Shown: positions 10,374-20,989, counted from the first letter of the stretch. The stretch is DNA of 64,000 bases from Nitrospira sp. Ga0074138 (GCA_001464735.1 LNDU01000008.1:124001-188000), one strand, 5' to 3'. Notes: generated from the letters alone by a model not told the origin. Numbers and translations: made by a program.

Positions 10374-11369
10374 TTATTCTTCCATCGCTTGTCTGATCAG
10401 CACTTCACGGAGCAGAGTCTCGAGATCCTGATGCATGAGTTGGATACTCGACTCCAACTGTTGCAGCATCGCCTCTCGGATGTGCAGATCATCCGCGTCG
10501 TAGAGCCCGCCATGGCCGAAGATCAGAGACTCACGTTCTTCTTCCCGCCTGGAACCTGACTCGCCAAGTCGACCTTCCTCTCGCCAGGCTTGAAGCAACA
10601 CATCTCGCAAACTGTGTCCTTCCAGATCGCGCGTATCGGGTTGGGTCAGAAACCGCCAGACTCGTGGCGGAAAGTAATCGTTATTCTTAGTCTCATCCAA
10701 AAGGGCTTCCAGATGATTGCGCGGATGGCTGAACTCTTGCCGCACTTTTACGAAGTTGGCGGATGTCCCGAATAAGACCTCCAGCGTACCTCCGAGGACT
10801 GTGACGATATGCGCGGTGTCTCCCGCACCCGTTGCCAAACCTAGACCTCCGGTGATTACGTTCGTCACACCTCCGAAGACCACGGCCAGAATGGTTTGAA
10901 AGGTGGTTCGCTTGGTTTGCGCCTGCTTGAGCCGATCTTGCACCTCATCCGCCCTTTGAACTTCGCATTCGATTTCAGCCACCAAACTCGACACTTCCAT
11001 GGTGGCTAACTGAATCCTCGTCGTCAACTTTCGGCGGACCCGATCAATCTCCATGGGATTTGTCGACTCATTCTCAAGTCGCGCCAGGCGATTGAGCAGA
11101 GGAAGCTCGTCCATGATCTCCGCGATGTGTATCGCGATCGAACTGTAGAGTTTGGCTGCGTCGCCATTTGTGATTGTTTCTTCTTTTGAGGGGGCGGGAT
11201 CGACTTGGCTGACTTGGATGGTTGTCAGGCTCGAACTGACCGGTGTGCAACGGCGGTCGAAACTGTACGTCGCCTTGACCGGCGGGAGCGTGGTAGCGCA
11301 GCCGTAAGTGAGGAGTGCCGAAACGGCCAGGATCAGACATGCACAGGAAACAGGGCGGTCGTCTTTCAT
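10374..11369 (-). CDS. Putative lipoprotein of unknown function
   Basis: MKDDRPVSCACLILAVSALLTYGC lipobox; predicted hydrophobic segment (FGGVTNVITGGLGLATGAGD); start chosen at Met18 of the ORF. Confidence 0.6.
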   Translation of the reverse strand: MKDDRPVSCACLILAVSALLTYGCATTLPPVKATYSFDRRCTPVSSSLTTIQVSQVDPAPSKEETITNGDAAKLYSSIAIHIAEIMDELPLLNRLARLENESTNPMEIDRVRRKLTTRIQLATMEVSSLVAEIECEVQRADEVQDRLKQAQTKRTTFQTILAVVFGGVTNVITGGLGLATGAGDTAHIVTVLGGTLEVLFGTSANFVKVRQEFSHPRNHLEALLDETKNNDYFPPRVWRFLTQPDTRDLEGHSLRDVLLQAWREEGRLGESGSRREEERESLIFGHGGLYDADDLHIREAMLQQLESSIQLMHQDLETLLREVLIRQAMEE

Positions 11370-11449
11370 AGCCTGACTGGGCGGCCAACCCAAGCCTCCG
11401 CCCCCTGGACAAGCCAACACTCATACCAACGCAGCAATGATGGCATGCC

Positions 11450-12313
11450 TCACGCGCTCTTACGTTTAGGCCGATGCCGATGGGATTGTTTTGTATCTAA
11501 TCGATGACCTTTGCCCTTCGTCTCCACGCTCCGTTTGAGAAGCGCCATCAAATCGATGATTTTACCTTTGGCCGGTTGCTTTTCCTCTTCTTCTTCAGGC
11601 GAGCTAATTGCCTCGGTCTGACCGGTTTTAATGCGCTTTTCGATGAGCGCCATCAGATCTTCGTGATAGGTGTCACGGAATGTCTCCGGATTCCATTCGT
11701 CACTCATCTCTTCTACGAGGCGACGAGCCATTTCGACTTCCCGCTCTTTCACACCGACTGCTTTCAGGGTAGCCGATGGCACTTCCACATCATCTACCGC
11801 ACGCAGTTCATTGGCATAACGCAACGTATTCAACACGATGACGTCGCCAACCGGAATCAACGCGCCGATGTATTGCCTGGTTCGGATCACGACGTTGGCG
11901 ATGCCGATCTTGCCTGTCTGCTTCAATGTCTCCCTCAGCAACGCATATCCCTTATACCCTCGTTTATCGGGGCCGAGATAATATGGTGTCTCAAAATACA
12001 TAGGAGGAATATCATCTTGATTGACGAAACTCAGGATATCGATCGTCTGCGTCGCTTCCACATTGGCCTTCTTGAAATCCTCATCCGTCAGTACCACATA
12101 CCGATCATTCTCGTATTCATAGCCTTTGACGATGTCGTCCCAGAAGACATCTTCTCCCGTTTCCTTGTTGTACCGCTTAAATCCCACAGGTTTCATCGTG
12201 CGACGATCGAGCATGGTGAGGTCGAAGCTATTCCGTTCCTCAGCTGAATAGAGCTCGACAGGGATGTGCACAAGTCCGAAGCTGATGGCGCCTTTCCAAA
12301 GTGTGCGTGGCAT
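11450..12313 (-). CDS. ku: Ku protein (prokaryotic NHEJ DNA end-binding)
   Basis: MPRTLWKGAISFGLVHIPVELYSAEERNSFDLTMLDRRTMKPVGFKRYNKETGEDV...YYLGPDKRGYKGYALLRETLKQTGKIGIANVVIRTRQY: Ku core; basic C-terminal tail. Confidence 0.95.
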   Translation of the reverse strand: MPRTLWKGAISFGLVHIPVELYSAEERNSFDLTMLDRRTMKPVGFKRYNKETGEDVFWDDIVKGYEYENDRYVVLTDEDFKKANVEATQTIDILSFVNQDDIPPMYFETPYYLGPDKRGYKGYALLRETLKQTGKIGIANVVIRTRQYIGALIPVGDVIVLNTLRYANELRAVDDVEVPSATLKAVGVKEREVEMARRLVEEMSDEWNPETFRDTYHEDLMALIEKRIKTGQTEAISSPEEEEEKQPAKGKIIDLMALLKRSVETKGKGHRLDTKQSHRHRPKRKSA

Positions 12314-12366
12314 AAATCCTCAATATTGAATGTTCATTGCTACGTGGTCTCCACATGAACCATTCG

Positions 12367-13311
12367 TTACGCAGCTTGCTGATTATCTGTCGTATCGGCG
12401 GCGGGTGGTCGGGGTGGGTCGGTGGCTGCGTAGTCGATCTCAGCATTGATCTCCGCACCGAGCAACAGCACCATGCCGCTCCAATATAGCCAGAGCATCA
12501 GCACGATCACGCCTGCGAGAGAGCCATACACTTTGTTATAGTCGCCGAAATTATCCACGTAGAACTTGAATCCGAGTGACACCAGCAACCACATCATCAC
12601 CGCAAATACCGACCCGGGAGTGATCCACCGCCAAGGCTGCTCGATATCCGGACAGACGTAGTAAATAATGGCCACGGCTAAAAGCATGAGCCCCACAACC
12701 ACCGGCCAATGCAATATATTCCAGGCCAGCGTAAACGCGTTGCTTAATCCGACGAAACCGGCGATCCATTCTCCGATAGGTCCGCCGTACAGAATCAGCG
12801 TCATTGAGATGATGATGAACACAGCCAGGCCGACCGTCAAAAGAATCGCCGTCAATCTGACCCGCCAGAATGGCCGTGAATCTTCCCTGACATCGTAGGC
12901 CACGTTCAAGGCTTCCATAATGGCGGTCATGCCGCTCGATGAGGCCCACAATGCCCCAAGACCCCCTAGCGATAACATATCGGTCCCGCTGCCTTTTGCC
13001 ACCTGCTCCAAGAAACGCTCGACCATCAACAGGGCATCTGCCGGCAACACGGTGCGGAGATAACTCATCAACTGCGGCATGTAATTCTGGATCGAAAGCA
13101 AGCCCATCGCCGCGGTCAACACGATCAACGCGGGAAACAGCCCCAAGAGAATGTAATAAGACAATTGCGCCGCGCGGCCGAGCAGTTCGTCTTCTTGGCT
13201 CTGCTGCCATAGGCGCCTGCCCAACTCTTTCAAAGAAAGGCCGCCCAGTTTCCATGGATTAGAGGTCGGCGAAGGACCGGCGAAGGATGTATCGGCCGTC
13301 GTTGAATTCAT
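12367..13311 (-). CDS. YihY/BrkB family inner-membrane protein (copy 1)
   Basis: QLSYYILLGLFPALIVLTAAMG...GGLGALWASSSGMTAIMEALNVAYDVRE: YihY/BrkB pattern with multiple TM segments. Confidence 0.88.
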   Translation of the reverse strand: MNSTTADTSFAGPSPTSNPWKLGGLSLKELGRRLWQQSQEDELLGRAAQLSYYILLGLFPALIVLTAAMGLLSIQNYMPQLMSYLRTVLPADALLMVERFLEQVAKGSGTDMLSLGGLGALWASSSGMTAIMEALNVAYDVREDSRPFWRVRLTAILLTVGLAVFIIISMTLILYGGPIGEWIAGFVGLSNAFTLAWNILHWPVVVGLMLLAVAIIYYVCPDIEQPWRWITPGSVFAVMMWLLVSLGFKFYVDNFGDYNKVYGSLAGVIVLMLWLYWSGMVLLLGAEINAEIDYAATDPPRPPAADTTDNQQAA

Positions 13312-13379
13312 GCGTGACTACCAACCCCGGAATGCATCGAGGTCGGCCTCCACAACCATCATCTCTTTTGTCGACAGTT

Positions 13380-13934
13380 TCATGGGATCAATGGTTGTCG
13401 TTGAAGGTTGGTTTCTACCTCATCCATCTGCAGCCCAATCATATTCGTGATCATCATTGAGTTGGGAATGAGAAACGCTTTCCCCTCTTTCTCAAGTCGT
13501 GTGTACCGCAGGTCTATATCTTTCACAATCCCGTCCATGCCAGCCACACTGATGTGGTCATGAATCGAAAACGGTCGATACAGGAGAATCAGAACGCCAG
13601 AGACTAAATTCGATAGAATATCTTTCAATCCAAATCCCAGCGCAAATCCCGTAAGTCCCAATCCAGCAACCAGTGCCGAGACATTAATGCCCATGGTGCC
13701 CAGCGCTGTGACGCTACCCAACAGCAGCATCCCAAAGGACAGCGTGCGTCCGATTACCTTGAGGACATATCCCGTGTTGAAGTCAGCCCGTCGACCGAGA
13801 CGGACAAAGAGATTCCACGCGAGGAGACTACCTAGCCAGAAACCCAGAAACACGAACAGGCCGACAGTGAACTTGGGCACCCAGAGAATGATCTGGCCTG
13901 CTAACTCTTGCAGTGAATCGTTCAAGACATTCAT
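13380..13934 (-). CDS. MscS-family small-conductance mechanosensitive channel protein
   Basis: GLTGFALGFGLKDILSNLVSGVLILLYRPFSIHDHISVAGMDGIVKDIDLRYTRLE: MscS core. Confidence 0.88.
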   Translation of the reverse strand: MNVLNDSLQELAGQIILWVPKFTVGLFVFLGFWLGSLLAWNLFVRLGRRADFNTGYVLKVIGRTLSFGMLLLGSVTALGTMGINVSALVAGLGLTGFALGFGLKDILSNLVSGVLILLYRPFSIHDHISVAGMDGIVKDIDLRYTRLEKEGKAFLIPNSMMITNMIGLQMDEVETNLQRQPLIP

Positions 13935-14155
13935 GGCTGATAACCAGCATCACGATCATCCGCTTCCCTATACAGGCTTCTCCACGATGTCGTTCGGTCA
14001 TGCTATCAATGGGGTATTCCTCACCAACGGGAAACACATCGTGACGCCACTAGGTGCCTATGTTCAAAGTGGGCGGCCTCTTCCACCTATAGATCTAAGA
14101 AACACCCCTCCATCATCCTATCTCCACCGTGATACACCAGCCCAATCCGATACTT

Positions 14156-14902
14156 TCATCGGCCTCGCGGCTGATTCTGTCTACCTTGACCGCGGATTCC
14201 GGTGCTCAACTGATCCATGAGCGAAACGAGCGATTGGCCGGCAATGTGAACCATGTCTCTGGCAAAGGAGTGCCCTATGTGTAGGGCAGCCTGCTGCAGA
14301 CGTGCCCGTTCGTGCGCTATTTCATCCTTTAAACCATGCAAGAATTCCGACACCTGTTGTGGAAAGAAGGATGAGCGTGTCTCACCAGTTTCACTCTTCT
14401 TAGTCTTGCCGATCGAGTTTGATTGAGGACTATAGGTTGAATACGACTCTGGGCTCCTCTGTCGTGAAGCATCCTCCTGCGATAGAGCCTCTATTCCCTC
14501 CGTTCGAGGGGTATGAGAAGGGTACACTCCTGATCGTTCCTCCTGTATCAGAACGTCAGCACCCTCAGCTCGAGGTGGATAATAAGGATAGACCCCTGAT
14601 CTTCCATGTTGTTTGCGTTGTGTCATCCAAATTGCGAAAAGGCCCATCGCCATAATGCCCCCTACAATGATCGGGGGACGTCGCCCCAGCATATCAATGG
14701 AGGTGAGCCGACCTGTGGTGGATGTCACCCACTGCAGTGCTATGTGTTTGGCCGCTTCCATCGTATCCATTGCGGTCTCCTTCGTGCCTCGCACCGTGTT
14801 TTCTACGCGTTGCTCCAGAGACTGGATCTTCTCCGAGAGAGCCAGGCGAGTGCGTAAGATATTTTTTAGATCTTCCTCAACGTCATGTTCTCTTTGATCC
14901 AT
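14156..14902 (-). CDS. Membrane-associated protein of unknown function, DUF3618-like N-terminus
   Basis: MDQREHDVEEDLKNILRTRLALSEKIQSLEQRVENTVRGTKETAMDTMEAAK followed by one TM; start overlaps the upstream holin-like gene. Confidence 0.55.
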   Translation of the reverse strand: MDQREHDVEEDLKNILRTRLALSEKIQSLEQRVENTVRGTKETAMDTMEAAKHIALQWVTSTTGRLTSIDMLGRRPPIIVGGIMAMGLFAIWMTQRKQHGRSGVYPYYPPRAEGADVLIQEERSGVYPSHTPRTEGIEALSQEDASRQRSPESYSTYSPQSNSIGKTKKSETGETRSSFFPQQVSEFLHGLKDEIAHERARLQQAALHIGHSFARDMVHIAGQSLVSLMDQLSTGIRGQGRQNQPRGR

Positions 14903-15300
14903 TGTATGTTTTCCTTCATTGAAAAAATGGTCCGCTGCGGCATTGCCTCCACGCTTCCGGCCAACGCCCGAGCCTTCGCAATACAAATGAGTCCAATAGC
15001 GGCCAGGGCCAGGCCGATCAGCCCATAGCTAGCCCACAGTGGCAACCCGGTCCACTCGGGCAGGCCATGTACAAGCATCAAAAGCAGAAAGAGTCCCCCG
15101 ACGCCTGCCAACGCAGCCCCTATACCAAACCCTGAGACAGCGCGGCCGACTTTCGACATCTCCAGCTTCACTTCATGGCGTAGAAGTTGAGCTTCCTGCT
15201 GCATGAGCGACTTAAGGTCCTGTATGATTCCATTGAACAGATCCATAATGCTTGATCGTGGGGGTGGCGTGGTCTGGTCTGATGTTCGCTCCATAGTCAC
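14866..15300 (-). CDS. Phage-holin-family / DUF1469-like membrane protein
   Basis: LFNGIIQDLKSLMQQEAQLLRHEVKLEMSKVGRAVSGFGIGAALAGVGGLFLLLMLVHGL; two TM segments. Confidence 0.75.
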   Translation of the reverse strand: MTMERTSDQTTPPPRSSIMDLFNGIIQDLKSLMQQEAQLLRHEVKLEMSKVGRAVSGFGIGAALAGVGGLFLLLMLVHGLPEWTGLPLWASYGLIGLALAAIGLICIAKARALAGSVEAMPQRTIFSMKENIQWIKENMTLRKI

Positions 15301-15477
15301 CTCATTTCGTTATATTTATATATGGACCTTACATATCCAGGGTGGCAGTCCCCAACTGGGATGGTCCCTAGCTGTTGGCGAATACAAGCAGATGCGCGTA
15401 GCGTACAAGTGCCGCCATCAGAATGGGAAGAATGGGCGCTTCCTGCTCGTACCATCGGTCCCTTGCAAGTGCCCGTG

Positions 15478-18384
15478 TCAGGATAATCGCTCCAGAAGTG
15501 CGACAGGGCAATGCCGAAACACTTTTGCTAAAGGCAATACCCAACGGCCACACACCGATTCAGTGGTCATAATCTCCCCCGTGAAGAGGTGACGAAACTC
15601 GCTCTGCTTCGGCCAGGGAGGCGCTGCGACACAAGTGTCATCCCATAAAGCCGCCCCGATTGAAGGCTGTGCCCGATCAGGATTCAGAAGCGCCACAAGA
15701 CGGGGCACCACGGTGACGAGCACCCTCCCCTCACGAGTCCGAGCGAATGCACAGACATGCTGTCTCTTCCTTCCGTCGCACACTAATGGCAGATAATCGC
15801 CCCTCTGAAACAATTCCGGATGGAGTCGCCGATAGTCCAAACTCATCATGATGATATAAAGCTTAATGCGTCCATCGTGGGCTTGTTCCAATAAGGATTG
15901 AGCGAACTGTGCCCGGTTCCAGCCCAACTGTTTGAGGGTTTGTCGGAGCTCCTCGACCATTGCTATACGGACCTGATAGTCGATGGGACTACGGTTGTCA
16001 GGATCGACCAGGTGCAGACTCCACAGCTCAGTACCCTGAAACACATCGGGAATACCGGGCGCCGTGAGCTTGAGGAGGAGCTGCGAGAGGGAATTGTATA
16101 GTCCGTACTGTGCGACACTCGCTTGGAACGAAACACACTCCTCCAAGAAGCGATTCGCCTTCGTGCGGTCCAATAAGGCCTCGACGAATCCATGCACCGC
16201 GTGCTCGTAGGCTGGGTTAGGATTAATCCAACTGGCATGCACTTTTGCTTCGTTCACCGCTTTCTGCATGTACCGGTGCATCCGCTCACAGAACGTCCGG
16301 TACGTATCATCATCCATTGGCTCAAACGGCCATACGCCGATGAGTGTCTGATAGAATAGATACTCGTCGTTCGAGTCCGGCATCAGTTCACCTTCGGTTT
16401 CACGCCTATGCCGTCGATTTAAGCGCTTCCAGCGCATAACTCGCCTTTTCCACTCCCGCGGGAGCTCGGACAGCACATTGATACGGGCCCTCGTATCCTC
16501 ACTCCGTTTGGTATCATGCGTGGAAGAGGCGGAGAGACTATAGGGCCAGCGCACCTGCCGCTCGCGCATGCGTTGATGAAAGTCTTCCACTGGCATTCCG
16601 AAGTACTCAGGATCTCCGCCCACTTCGTTCAGTGAGACCAGTCGGTAATAGCGGTAGAACGCGGTGTCCTCCATGCCTTTTGCCATGACCGGACTCGTGA
16701 TCTGCTGCAACTTCATAACAAACCGGATTTGCTCATTCAGGTCTTCTGCATTGCCAGTCTCACGTTGCTTCAAGAGAATCGATCGCACAAACTCGAATAC
16801 CTCTCCGCTGATGGCTGGATTTCTTCGCTTCGCATGCGCGACAGCCATATGGATATAGGCGCAATCTCGCTCGGTCACCGGCATGGATCCGTCGGTCACA
16901 TAGGTCCGATAGACGGGGAAACAGGCAATGATCTCTCGGAGAGCATGCGTGAGATTGTTCAGCGTAAAGTCCCGTGACCGCCGGTCGCGTTCCGAGATGT
17001 GGTTGAGTTGGTTGCCGAGGACATTGAGCTCACTGGCCATCGATGCGCGCATGATCAATTGCTTGGAATCGTAGGCAAGATCCGCATAGACTTTCTCTCG
17101 GTCCAGCACCTTTGTATAAAGGTCGGTAAGAGCCTTTTCGTTGACGGAGGCGATGAACAACCCATTGACCTGATTTAAGAAGTCGTAACCAGTCGTCCCA
17201 TGTATTGGCCAATCCGGCAACGGCTCTTCTCGGCCGAGAATCTTTTCCACCACGATGAAGAAGGGAGCCGCAACCTGGCTTGGATCCGGCTCAGTCAGTT
17301 CCCGTAGCCGCGTGAGGTATCGTCCAGGATCGTAGAGTCCGTCGACGTGATCGATGCGACATCCGCGCACGACGCCGTCACGCGCCAGTCGCATCACCAA
17401 TTGGTGCGTTTCGTGGAAGACTGTTTCCTCTTCCATTCGGATCGCAGCCAGCTCATTGATGTCGAAGAACCGCCGATAATTAATCTCCTCGGACGCCACC
17501 TTCCATGAGGCGAGCCGATAGGCCTGATCGTTCAACATCGCATCGAGCAGGTCGAAGCTGTCCGATCGTCCCTTTTCTCCATTAAACACCCGCACATTCT
17601 CCATGACGAAGCATCGGATGTTCCCGTTTTCCTCCAGCAACGCAGCCAGTCGTTTCTTGATGATTTCTTTTTCGCGATAGTGTTCCGCAATCCGTATCAC
17701 GTCCTGTTCATTGCGACTCGGCAAATTCCTGATCGCCGTGAGGATGCTTTGTAACTCCAAGACCGGCGGCGTCGGCTCGCTGCCCTCGGTTAAACGCTCC
17801 AATCGGTACGACAGAAGGCCGGTCCACGACTTAGGAGCCAGTGGTAACCGATAGTCAGCGTACTGCAGGAGAAAGCTTCCCTCGTCGTAGATAATCTGCA
17901 TCTCTTGGCGTTCCAGGACCGTGCCATACTGATCCGGGAGGATCGGCAGCAACACTTTATCCGCCAATTCTCGTTTGATGGGATGCCAATCGATGTCGAA
18001 CGCTGAGGCATACCGTGAACTCGGACCATTTTCCAGTACGTCGAACCACCATCGATTTAACGCTTTGGCGATGCCCATATGATTCGGAACGACGTCAAGA
18101 ATCAGACCCATCCCATGCGCTTTGACAGCGGATACAAATCCAGCGAACTCTTCTTCGGTGCCCAGCTCGGGATTGATAACGGTAGGGTCGATCACGTCGT
18201 AACCGTGATCGCTGCCGGGAACGGCTTGACTGATCGGGGATAAATAACAGTCCGTAATTCCCAATGCGTGGAGATAGGGAACGATCGCACGAGCGTCGGC
18301 AAAGGTGAAGCCACGGTGGAGTTGCAGGCGGTAGGTCGCGAGAGGGAGTGATTCCAACCGACGTTCCCCTGCTGTGGTCGTCAT
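15478..18384 (-). CDS. treY: Malto-oligosyltrehalose synthase
   Basis: LATYRLQLHRGFTFADARAIVPYLHALGITDCYLSPI, GLILDVVPNHMG, RIDHVDGLYDP, SLSASSTHDTKRSEDTRARINVLSE: TreY signatures. Confidence 0.95.
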   Translation of the reverse strand: MTTTAGERRLESLPLATYRLQLHRGFTFADARAIVPYLHALGITDCYLSPISQAVPGSDHGYDVIDPTVINPELGTEEEFAGFVSAVKAHGMGLILDVVPNHMGIAKALNRWWFDVLENGPSSRYASAFDIDWHPIKRELADKVLLPILPDQYGTVLERQEMQIIYDEGSFLLQYADYRLPLAPKSWTGLLSYRLERLTEGSEPTPPVLELQSILTAIRNLPSRNEQDVIRIAEHYREKEIIKKRLAALLEENGNIRCFVMENVRVFNGEKGRSDSFDLLDAMLNDQAYRLASWKVASEEINYRRFFDINELAAIRMEEETVFHETHQLVMRLARDGVVRGCRIDHVDGLYDPGRYLTRLRELTEPDPSQVAAPFFIVVEKILGREEPLPDWPIHGTTGYDFLNQVNGLFIASVNEKALTDLYTKVLDREKVYADLAYDSKQLIMRASMASELNVLGNQLNHISERDRRSRDFTLNNLTHALREIIACFPVYRTYVTDGSMPVTERDCAYIHMAVAHAKRRNPAISGEVFEFVRSILLKQRETGNAEDLNEQIRFVMKLQQITSPVMAKGMEDTAFYRYYRLVSLNEVGGDPEYFGMPVEDFHQRMRERQVRWPYSLSASSTHDTKRSEDTRARINVLSELPREWKRRVMRWKRLNRRHRRETEGELMPDSNDEYLFYQTLIGVWPFEPMDDDTYRTFCERMHRYMQKAVNEAKVHASWINPNPAYEHAVHGFVEALLDRTKANRFLEECVSFQASVAQYGLYNSLSQLLLKLTAPGIPDVFQGTELWSLHLVDPDNRSPIDYQVRIAMVEELRQTLKQLGWNRAQFAQSLLEQAHDGRIKLYIIMMSLDYRRLHPELFQRGDYLPLVCDGRKRQHVCAFARTREGRVLVTVVPRLVALLNPDRAQPSIGAALWDDTCVAAPPWPKQSEFRHLFTGEIMTTESVCGRWVLPLAKVFRHCPVALLERLS

Positions 18385-19616
18385 GATACGTGTGTGGCTT
18401 CAACTTCCAGAAGGGATGAATGCGGCAACACGACCAGTCCCGACGTCGCATATTGAAATCTCGCACGGTCATACGCCGGATCGGAACCGATGCAACTGTG
18501 CGGTGGGACCGTGCTGCGTCGATCCGCGATCACGCGACGGAGGCGCGCGTGCGACCCGATCTGCACATCATCCAAGATGATACATTCTTCCAATTGGGCC
18601 CCGCGCTCGATACGCACACCTCGGCCGATAATCGAGCGACGGATGTCTGCCTCGACACAATGGCTGCCTTGGCCCACCATCGAATCATCCGTGGAGGTCC
18701 GGACGAGGGACGCCATGGGGCCATCGTAGCAACCGGTATAGATCGGCCATGCTCGGTTACGGAGGTCAAAAGCGGGTCTACTACCCAGCAGATCCATGTT
18801 TGCCCGCCAATAAGCATCCAGCGTTCCCACATCACGCCAATAGGCCTGCTCTTCGTAAGACTGAAGGTCTGGAATCTCATTGTTTTGAAGGTTATAGATC
18901 TGAACGCGATAGTCGGCCAGGAGCTCCGGTACGATGTTGCGCCCAAAATCGTGGGTTCCCGGCCTGGCCGCATCACGCATCAGCAATGGAACAAGCGTCT
19001 CGGTCTTGAAAAGGTAATTTCCCATGGACGAAAGGGCGAATCCTGGGCGATCCGGCATCGGTTTCGGAGTGGATGGCTTTTCTTCGAACCCAATCATCCG
19101 GCCGCTTGCGTCCGCTTCAACGATGCCGAAGCCGTGTGCCTCTTGTATCGGAACGGGTAAGGCTGCCACCGTCGCGTCCGCATCGGATTCAAGATGACAC
19201 CGAATCATCTGACGGACATCCATCCGGTAAATATGATCGGCACCGAAGACGGCAATCACCTCGGGGTCGAAGTCAGCAATGAGATTCAGGTTTTGATAGA
19301 CCGCGTCGGCCGTGCCCTCATACCAGCCTTCACGAGCTCGCATTTGAGGGGGAACCACGCTCACAAAGCTGGACTGCATGCGACCACCCATGTGCCACGC
19401 TGATCGAAGGTGCTCGATCAGCGATTGCGAGCGATACTGCACGAGTACATAGAGAGCCGTGATGCCTGAATTGATGAAATTGCTCAGGACGAAATCGATG
19501 ATTCGATATTTGCCGCCGAACGGAACTGCAGGTTTACTTCGAACTTCGGTGAGGGGCAGGAGGCGTTCGCCTTTTCCTCCGGCCATAATCATGGCTAGTG
19601 TTCGGACAGGGCGCAT
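18381..19616 (-). CDS. glgC: Glucose-1-phosphate adenylyltransferase
   Basis: LAMIMAGGKGERLLPLTEVRSKPAVPFGGKYRIIDFVLSNFINSGI...GTADAVYQNL; overlaps treY start by 4 bp. Confidence 0.95.
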   Translation of the reverse strand: MRPVRTLAMIMAGGKGERLLPLTEVRSKPAVPFGGKYRIIDFVLSNFINSGITALYVLVQYRSQSLIEHLRSAWHMGGRMQSSFVSVVPPQMRAREGWYEGTADAVYQNLNLIADFDPEVIAVFGADHIYRMDVRQMIRCHLESDADATVAALPVPIQEAHGFGIVEADASGRMIGFEEKPSTPKPMPDRPGFALSSMGNYLFKTETLVPLLMRDAARPGTHDFGRNIVPELLADYRVQIYNLQNNEIPDLQSYEEQAYWRDVGTLDAYWRANMDLLGSRPAFDLRNRAWPIYTGCYDGPMASLVRTSTDDSMVGQGSHCVEADIRRSIIGRGVRIERGAQLEECIILDDVQIGSHARLRRVIADRRSTVPPHSCIGSDPAYDRARFQYATSGLVVLPHSSLLEVEATHVS

Positions 19617-19703
19617 TAGACCCTAACCATAGCCAGTGAATGTGCTTTTTTATACTCGTGACATCCCTAGTATCACCTACAAGCCAACCGATAGAGTCAG
19701 CTC

Positions 19704-20270
19704 TCAGGACCAGCTTGCATAGGAGAGATGTTTGGGCCCCGGACAACATCCTTGCGCGAGCAACCGTTTTCGCAGACCATTCACAATACCACGTGGTTTC
19801 TGCGTGGCATTAGCGACAATGGCATCATCCGTCGGCTCTTCAAGCGTCGCGAATTGAGACTCGAGCAAGTCCGCATTCATGAAATGTCCCTTTCGTTGCC
19901 GGAGTCGACGCTCGACCACAGTTGGTGTGACCTTGAGATACACAAAGATAACCCTGTCAGAGATACGCAGATGCTGACGATACATCCGTTTCAAGGCTGA
20001 ACAGGCAAGGATCATGGAATGACGTTCCGCAAGGCAGCGCTTGATGATCCATCGCAATCGATTCAGCCATGGCCCGCGATCGCGATCTGTGAGTGGAATC
20101 CCTCGTTGGAGCTTGGCAAGATTTTTCTGCCCATGGAAATCATCGGCATCGTAGAAGGTCCAGCGGAGCGATCTCGCGAGAGCAGCCCCAATCCTGGTTT
20201 TGCCTGACCCGGTGACGCCAAATACAACTACAACGCATGTTCTTCCATTGGCACAATGCGGCATACTCAC
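19704..20270 (-). CDS. gntK: Gluconokinase
   Basis: VVFGVTGSGKTRIGAALARSLRWTFYDADDFHGQKNLAKLQRGIPLTDRDRGPWL: P-loop and gluconokinase motifs. Confidence 0.9.
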   Translation of the reverse strand: MSMPHCANGRTCVVVVFGVTGSGKTRIGAALARSLRWTFYDADDFHGQKNLAKLQRGIPLTDRDRGPWLNRLRWIIKRCLAERHSMILACSALKRMYRQHLRISDRVIFVYLKVTPTVVERRLRQRKGHFMNADLLESQFATLEEPTDDAIVANATQKPRGIVNGLRKRLLAQGCCPGPKHLSYASWS

Positions 20271-20530
20271 TTCCTGACCTTGGCGGCAGACAACAAGTCT
20301 GAGCGTTCACTGTGGGGCCTCCGACGGGGAAGCGATCACGTGTCGACAGCATCCTCCCATGCTCGGCAAGCCCATCCCATAGGGGTCCAGCCCTGTACAC
20401 AAAGCACCCGACTCATTGCGATCGCTGAGGTGCCAAAGACACCACTATGGGACTTCCTAGTACTGCATCCGTCGAATGGGAATTACAATGCGAACTACAT
20501 TGTGCTTCACACTTCACAAAGGAGAACCAA

Positions 20531-20614
20531 ATGGGTAAAGCATTCTTATTATGGCTACTCGGAGTGCCTGGAGTTCTCATACTTGCGCTGTGGATATTTG
20601 GAGTCCTGAGGTGA
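20531..20614 (+). CDS. 27-aa single-TM microprotein
   Basis: MGKAFLLWLLGVPGVLILALWIFGVLR; AAGGAGAACC upstream; shorter than ORF-track cutoff. Confidence 0.5.
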   Translation: MGKAFLLWLLGVPGVLILALWIFGVLR

Positions 20615-20703
20615 CAAACGACATTTGACGGAACGACTCCCGGCTGCAAGGCCAGGGCTTCAGATGTGAACACCATTTCGTCGGCTTAAGAGGCCTAAAT
20701 AGG

Positions 20704-20982
20704 TCATTGAATGCCGGGCGGCACCTTTGGAGTTCCCGTTTCAAGATCTTGATCTACTGCGGGTGCATTATTACCCATCAGTTCCCCTGCTTTTGCAAGT
20801 GCTAGGGATTCGGCCTTATCGCGGCTGGTTGCTCGGTCGATCTTAAACTGTGTCGTTCGTTTGTGGTCTTGCTCTCCGGAGGATACTGATCCTTCCACTG
20901 TCCAGTGATTGGTCGTCGACCGTCGGAAATGTAATGTCACTTTGCAACCGGCGATCACGAATGCCTTGGTATCTTCGGACAT
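20704..20982 (-). CDS. Small protein of unknown function
   Basis: MSEDTKAFVIAGCKVTLHFRRSTTNHWTVEGSVSSGEQDHKRTTQFKIDRATSRDKAESLALAKAGELMG; start chosen at internal Met. Confidence 0.55.
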   Translation of the reverse strand: MSEDTKAFVIAGCKVTLHFRRSTTNHWTVEGSVSSGEQDHKRTTQFKIDRATSRDKAESLALAKAGELMGNNAPAVDQDLETGTPKVPPGIQ

Positions 20983-20989
20983 AACAATA

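Noticed and set aside
11504-12247. 247-aa + strand ORF antisense to ku
   Set aside because: Shadow ORF; ku reading is unambiguous.
14866-15300. Prophage remnant suggested by the holin-like protein
   Set aside because: DUF1469/holin-superfamily proteins are common chromosomal envelope proteins, and no other phage genes are nearby.
18420-19160. 246-aa + strand ORF antisense to glgC
   Set aside because: Antisense to a strongly recognisable CDS; no family signature or convincing ribosome-binding site.
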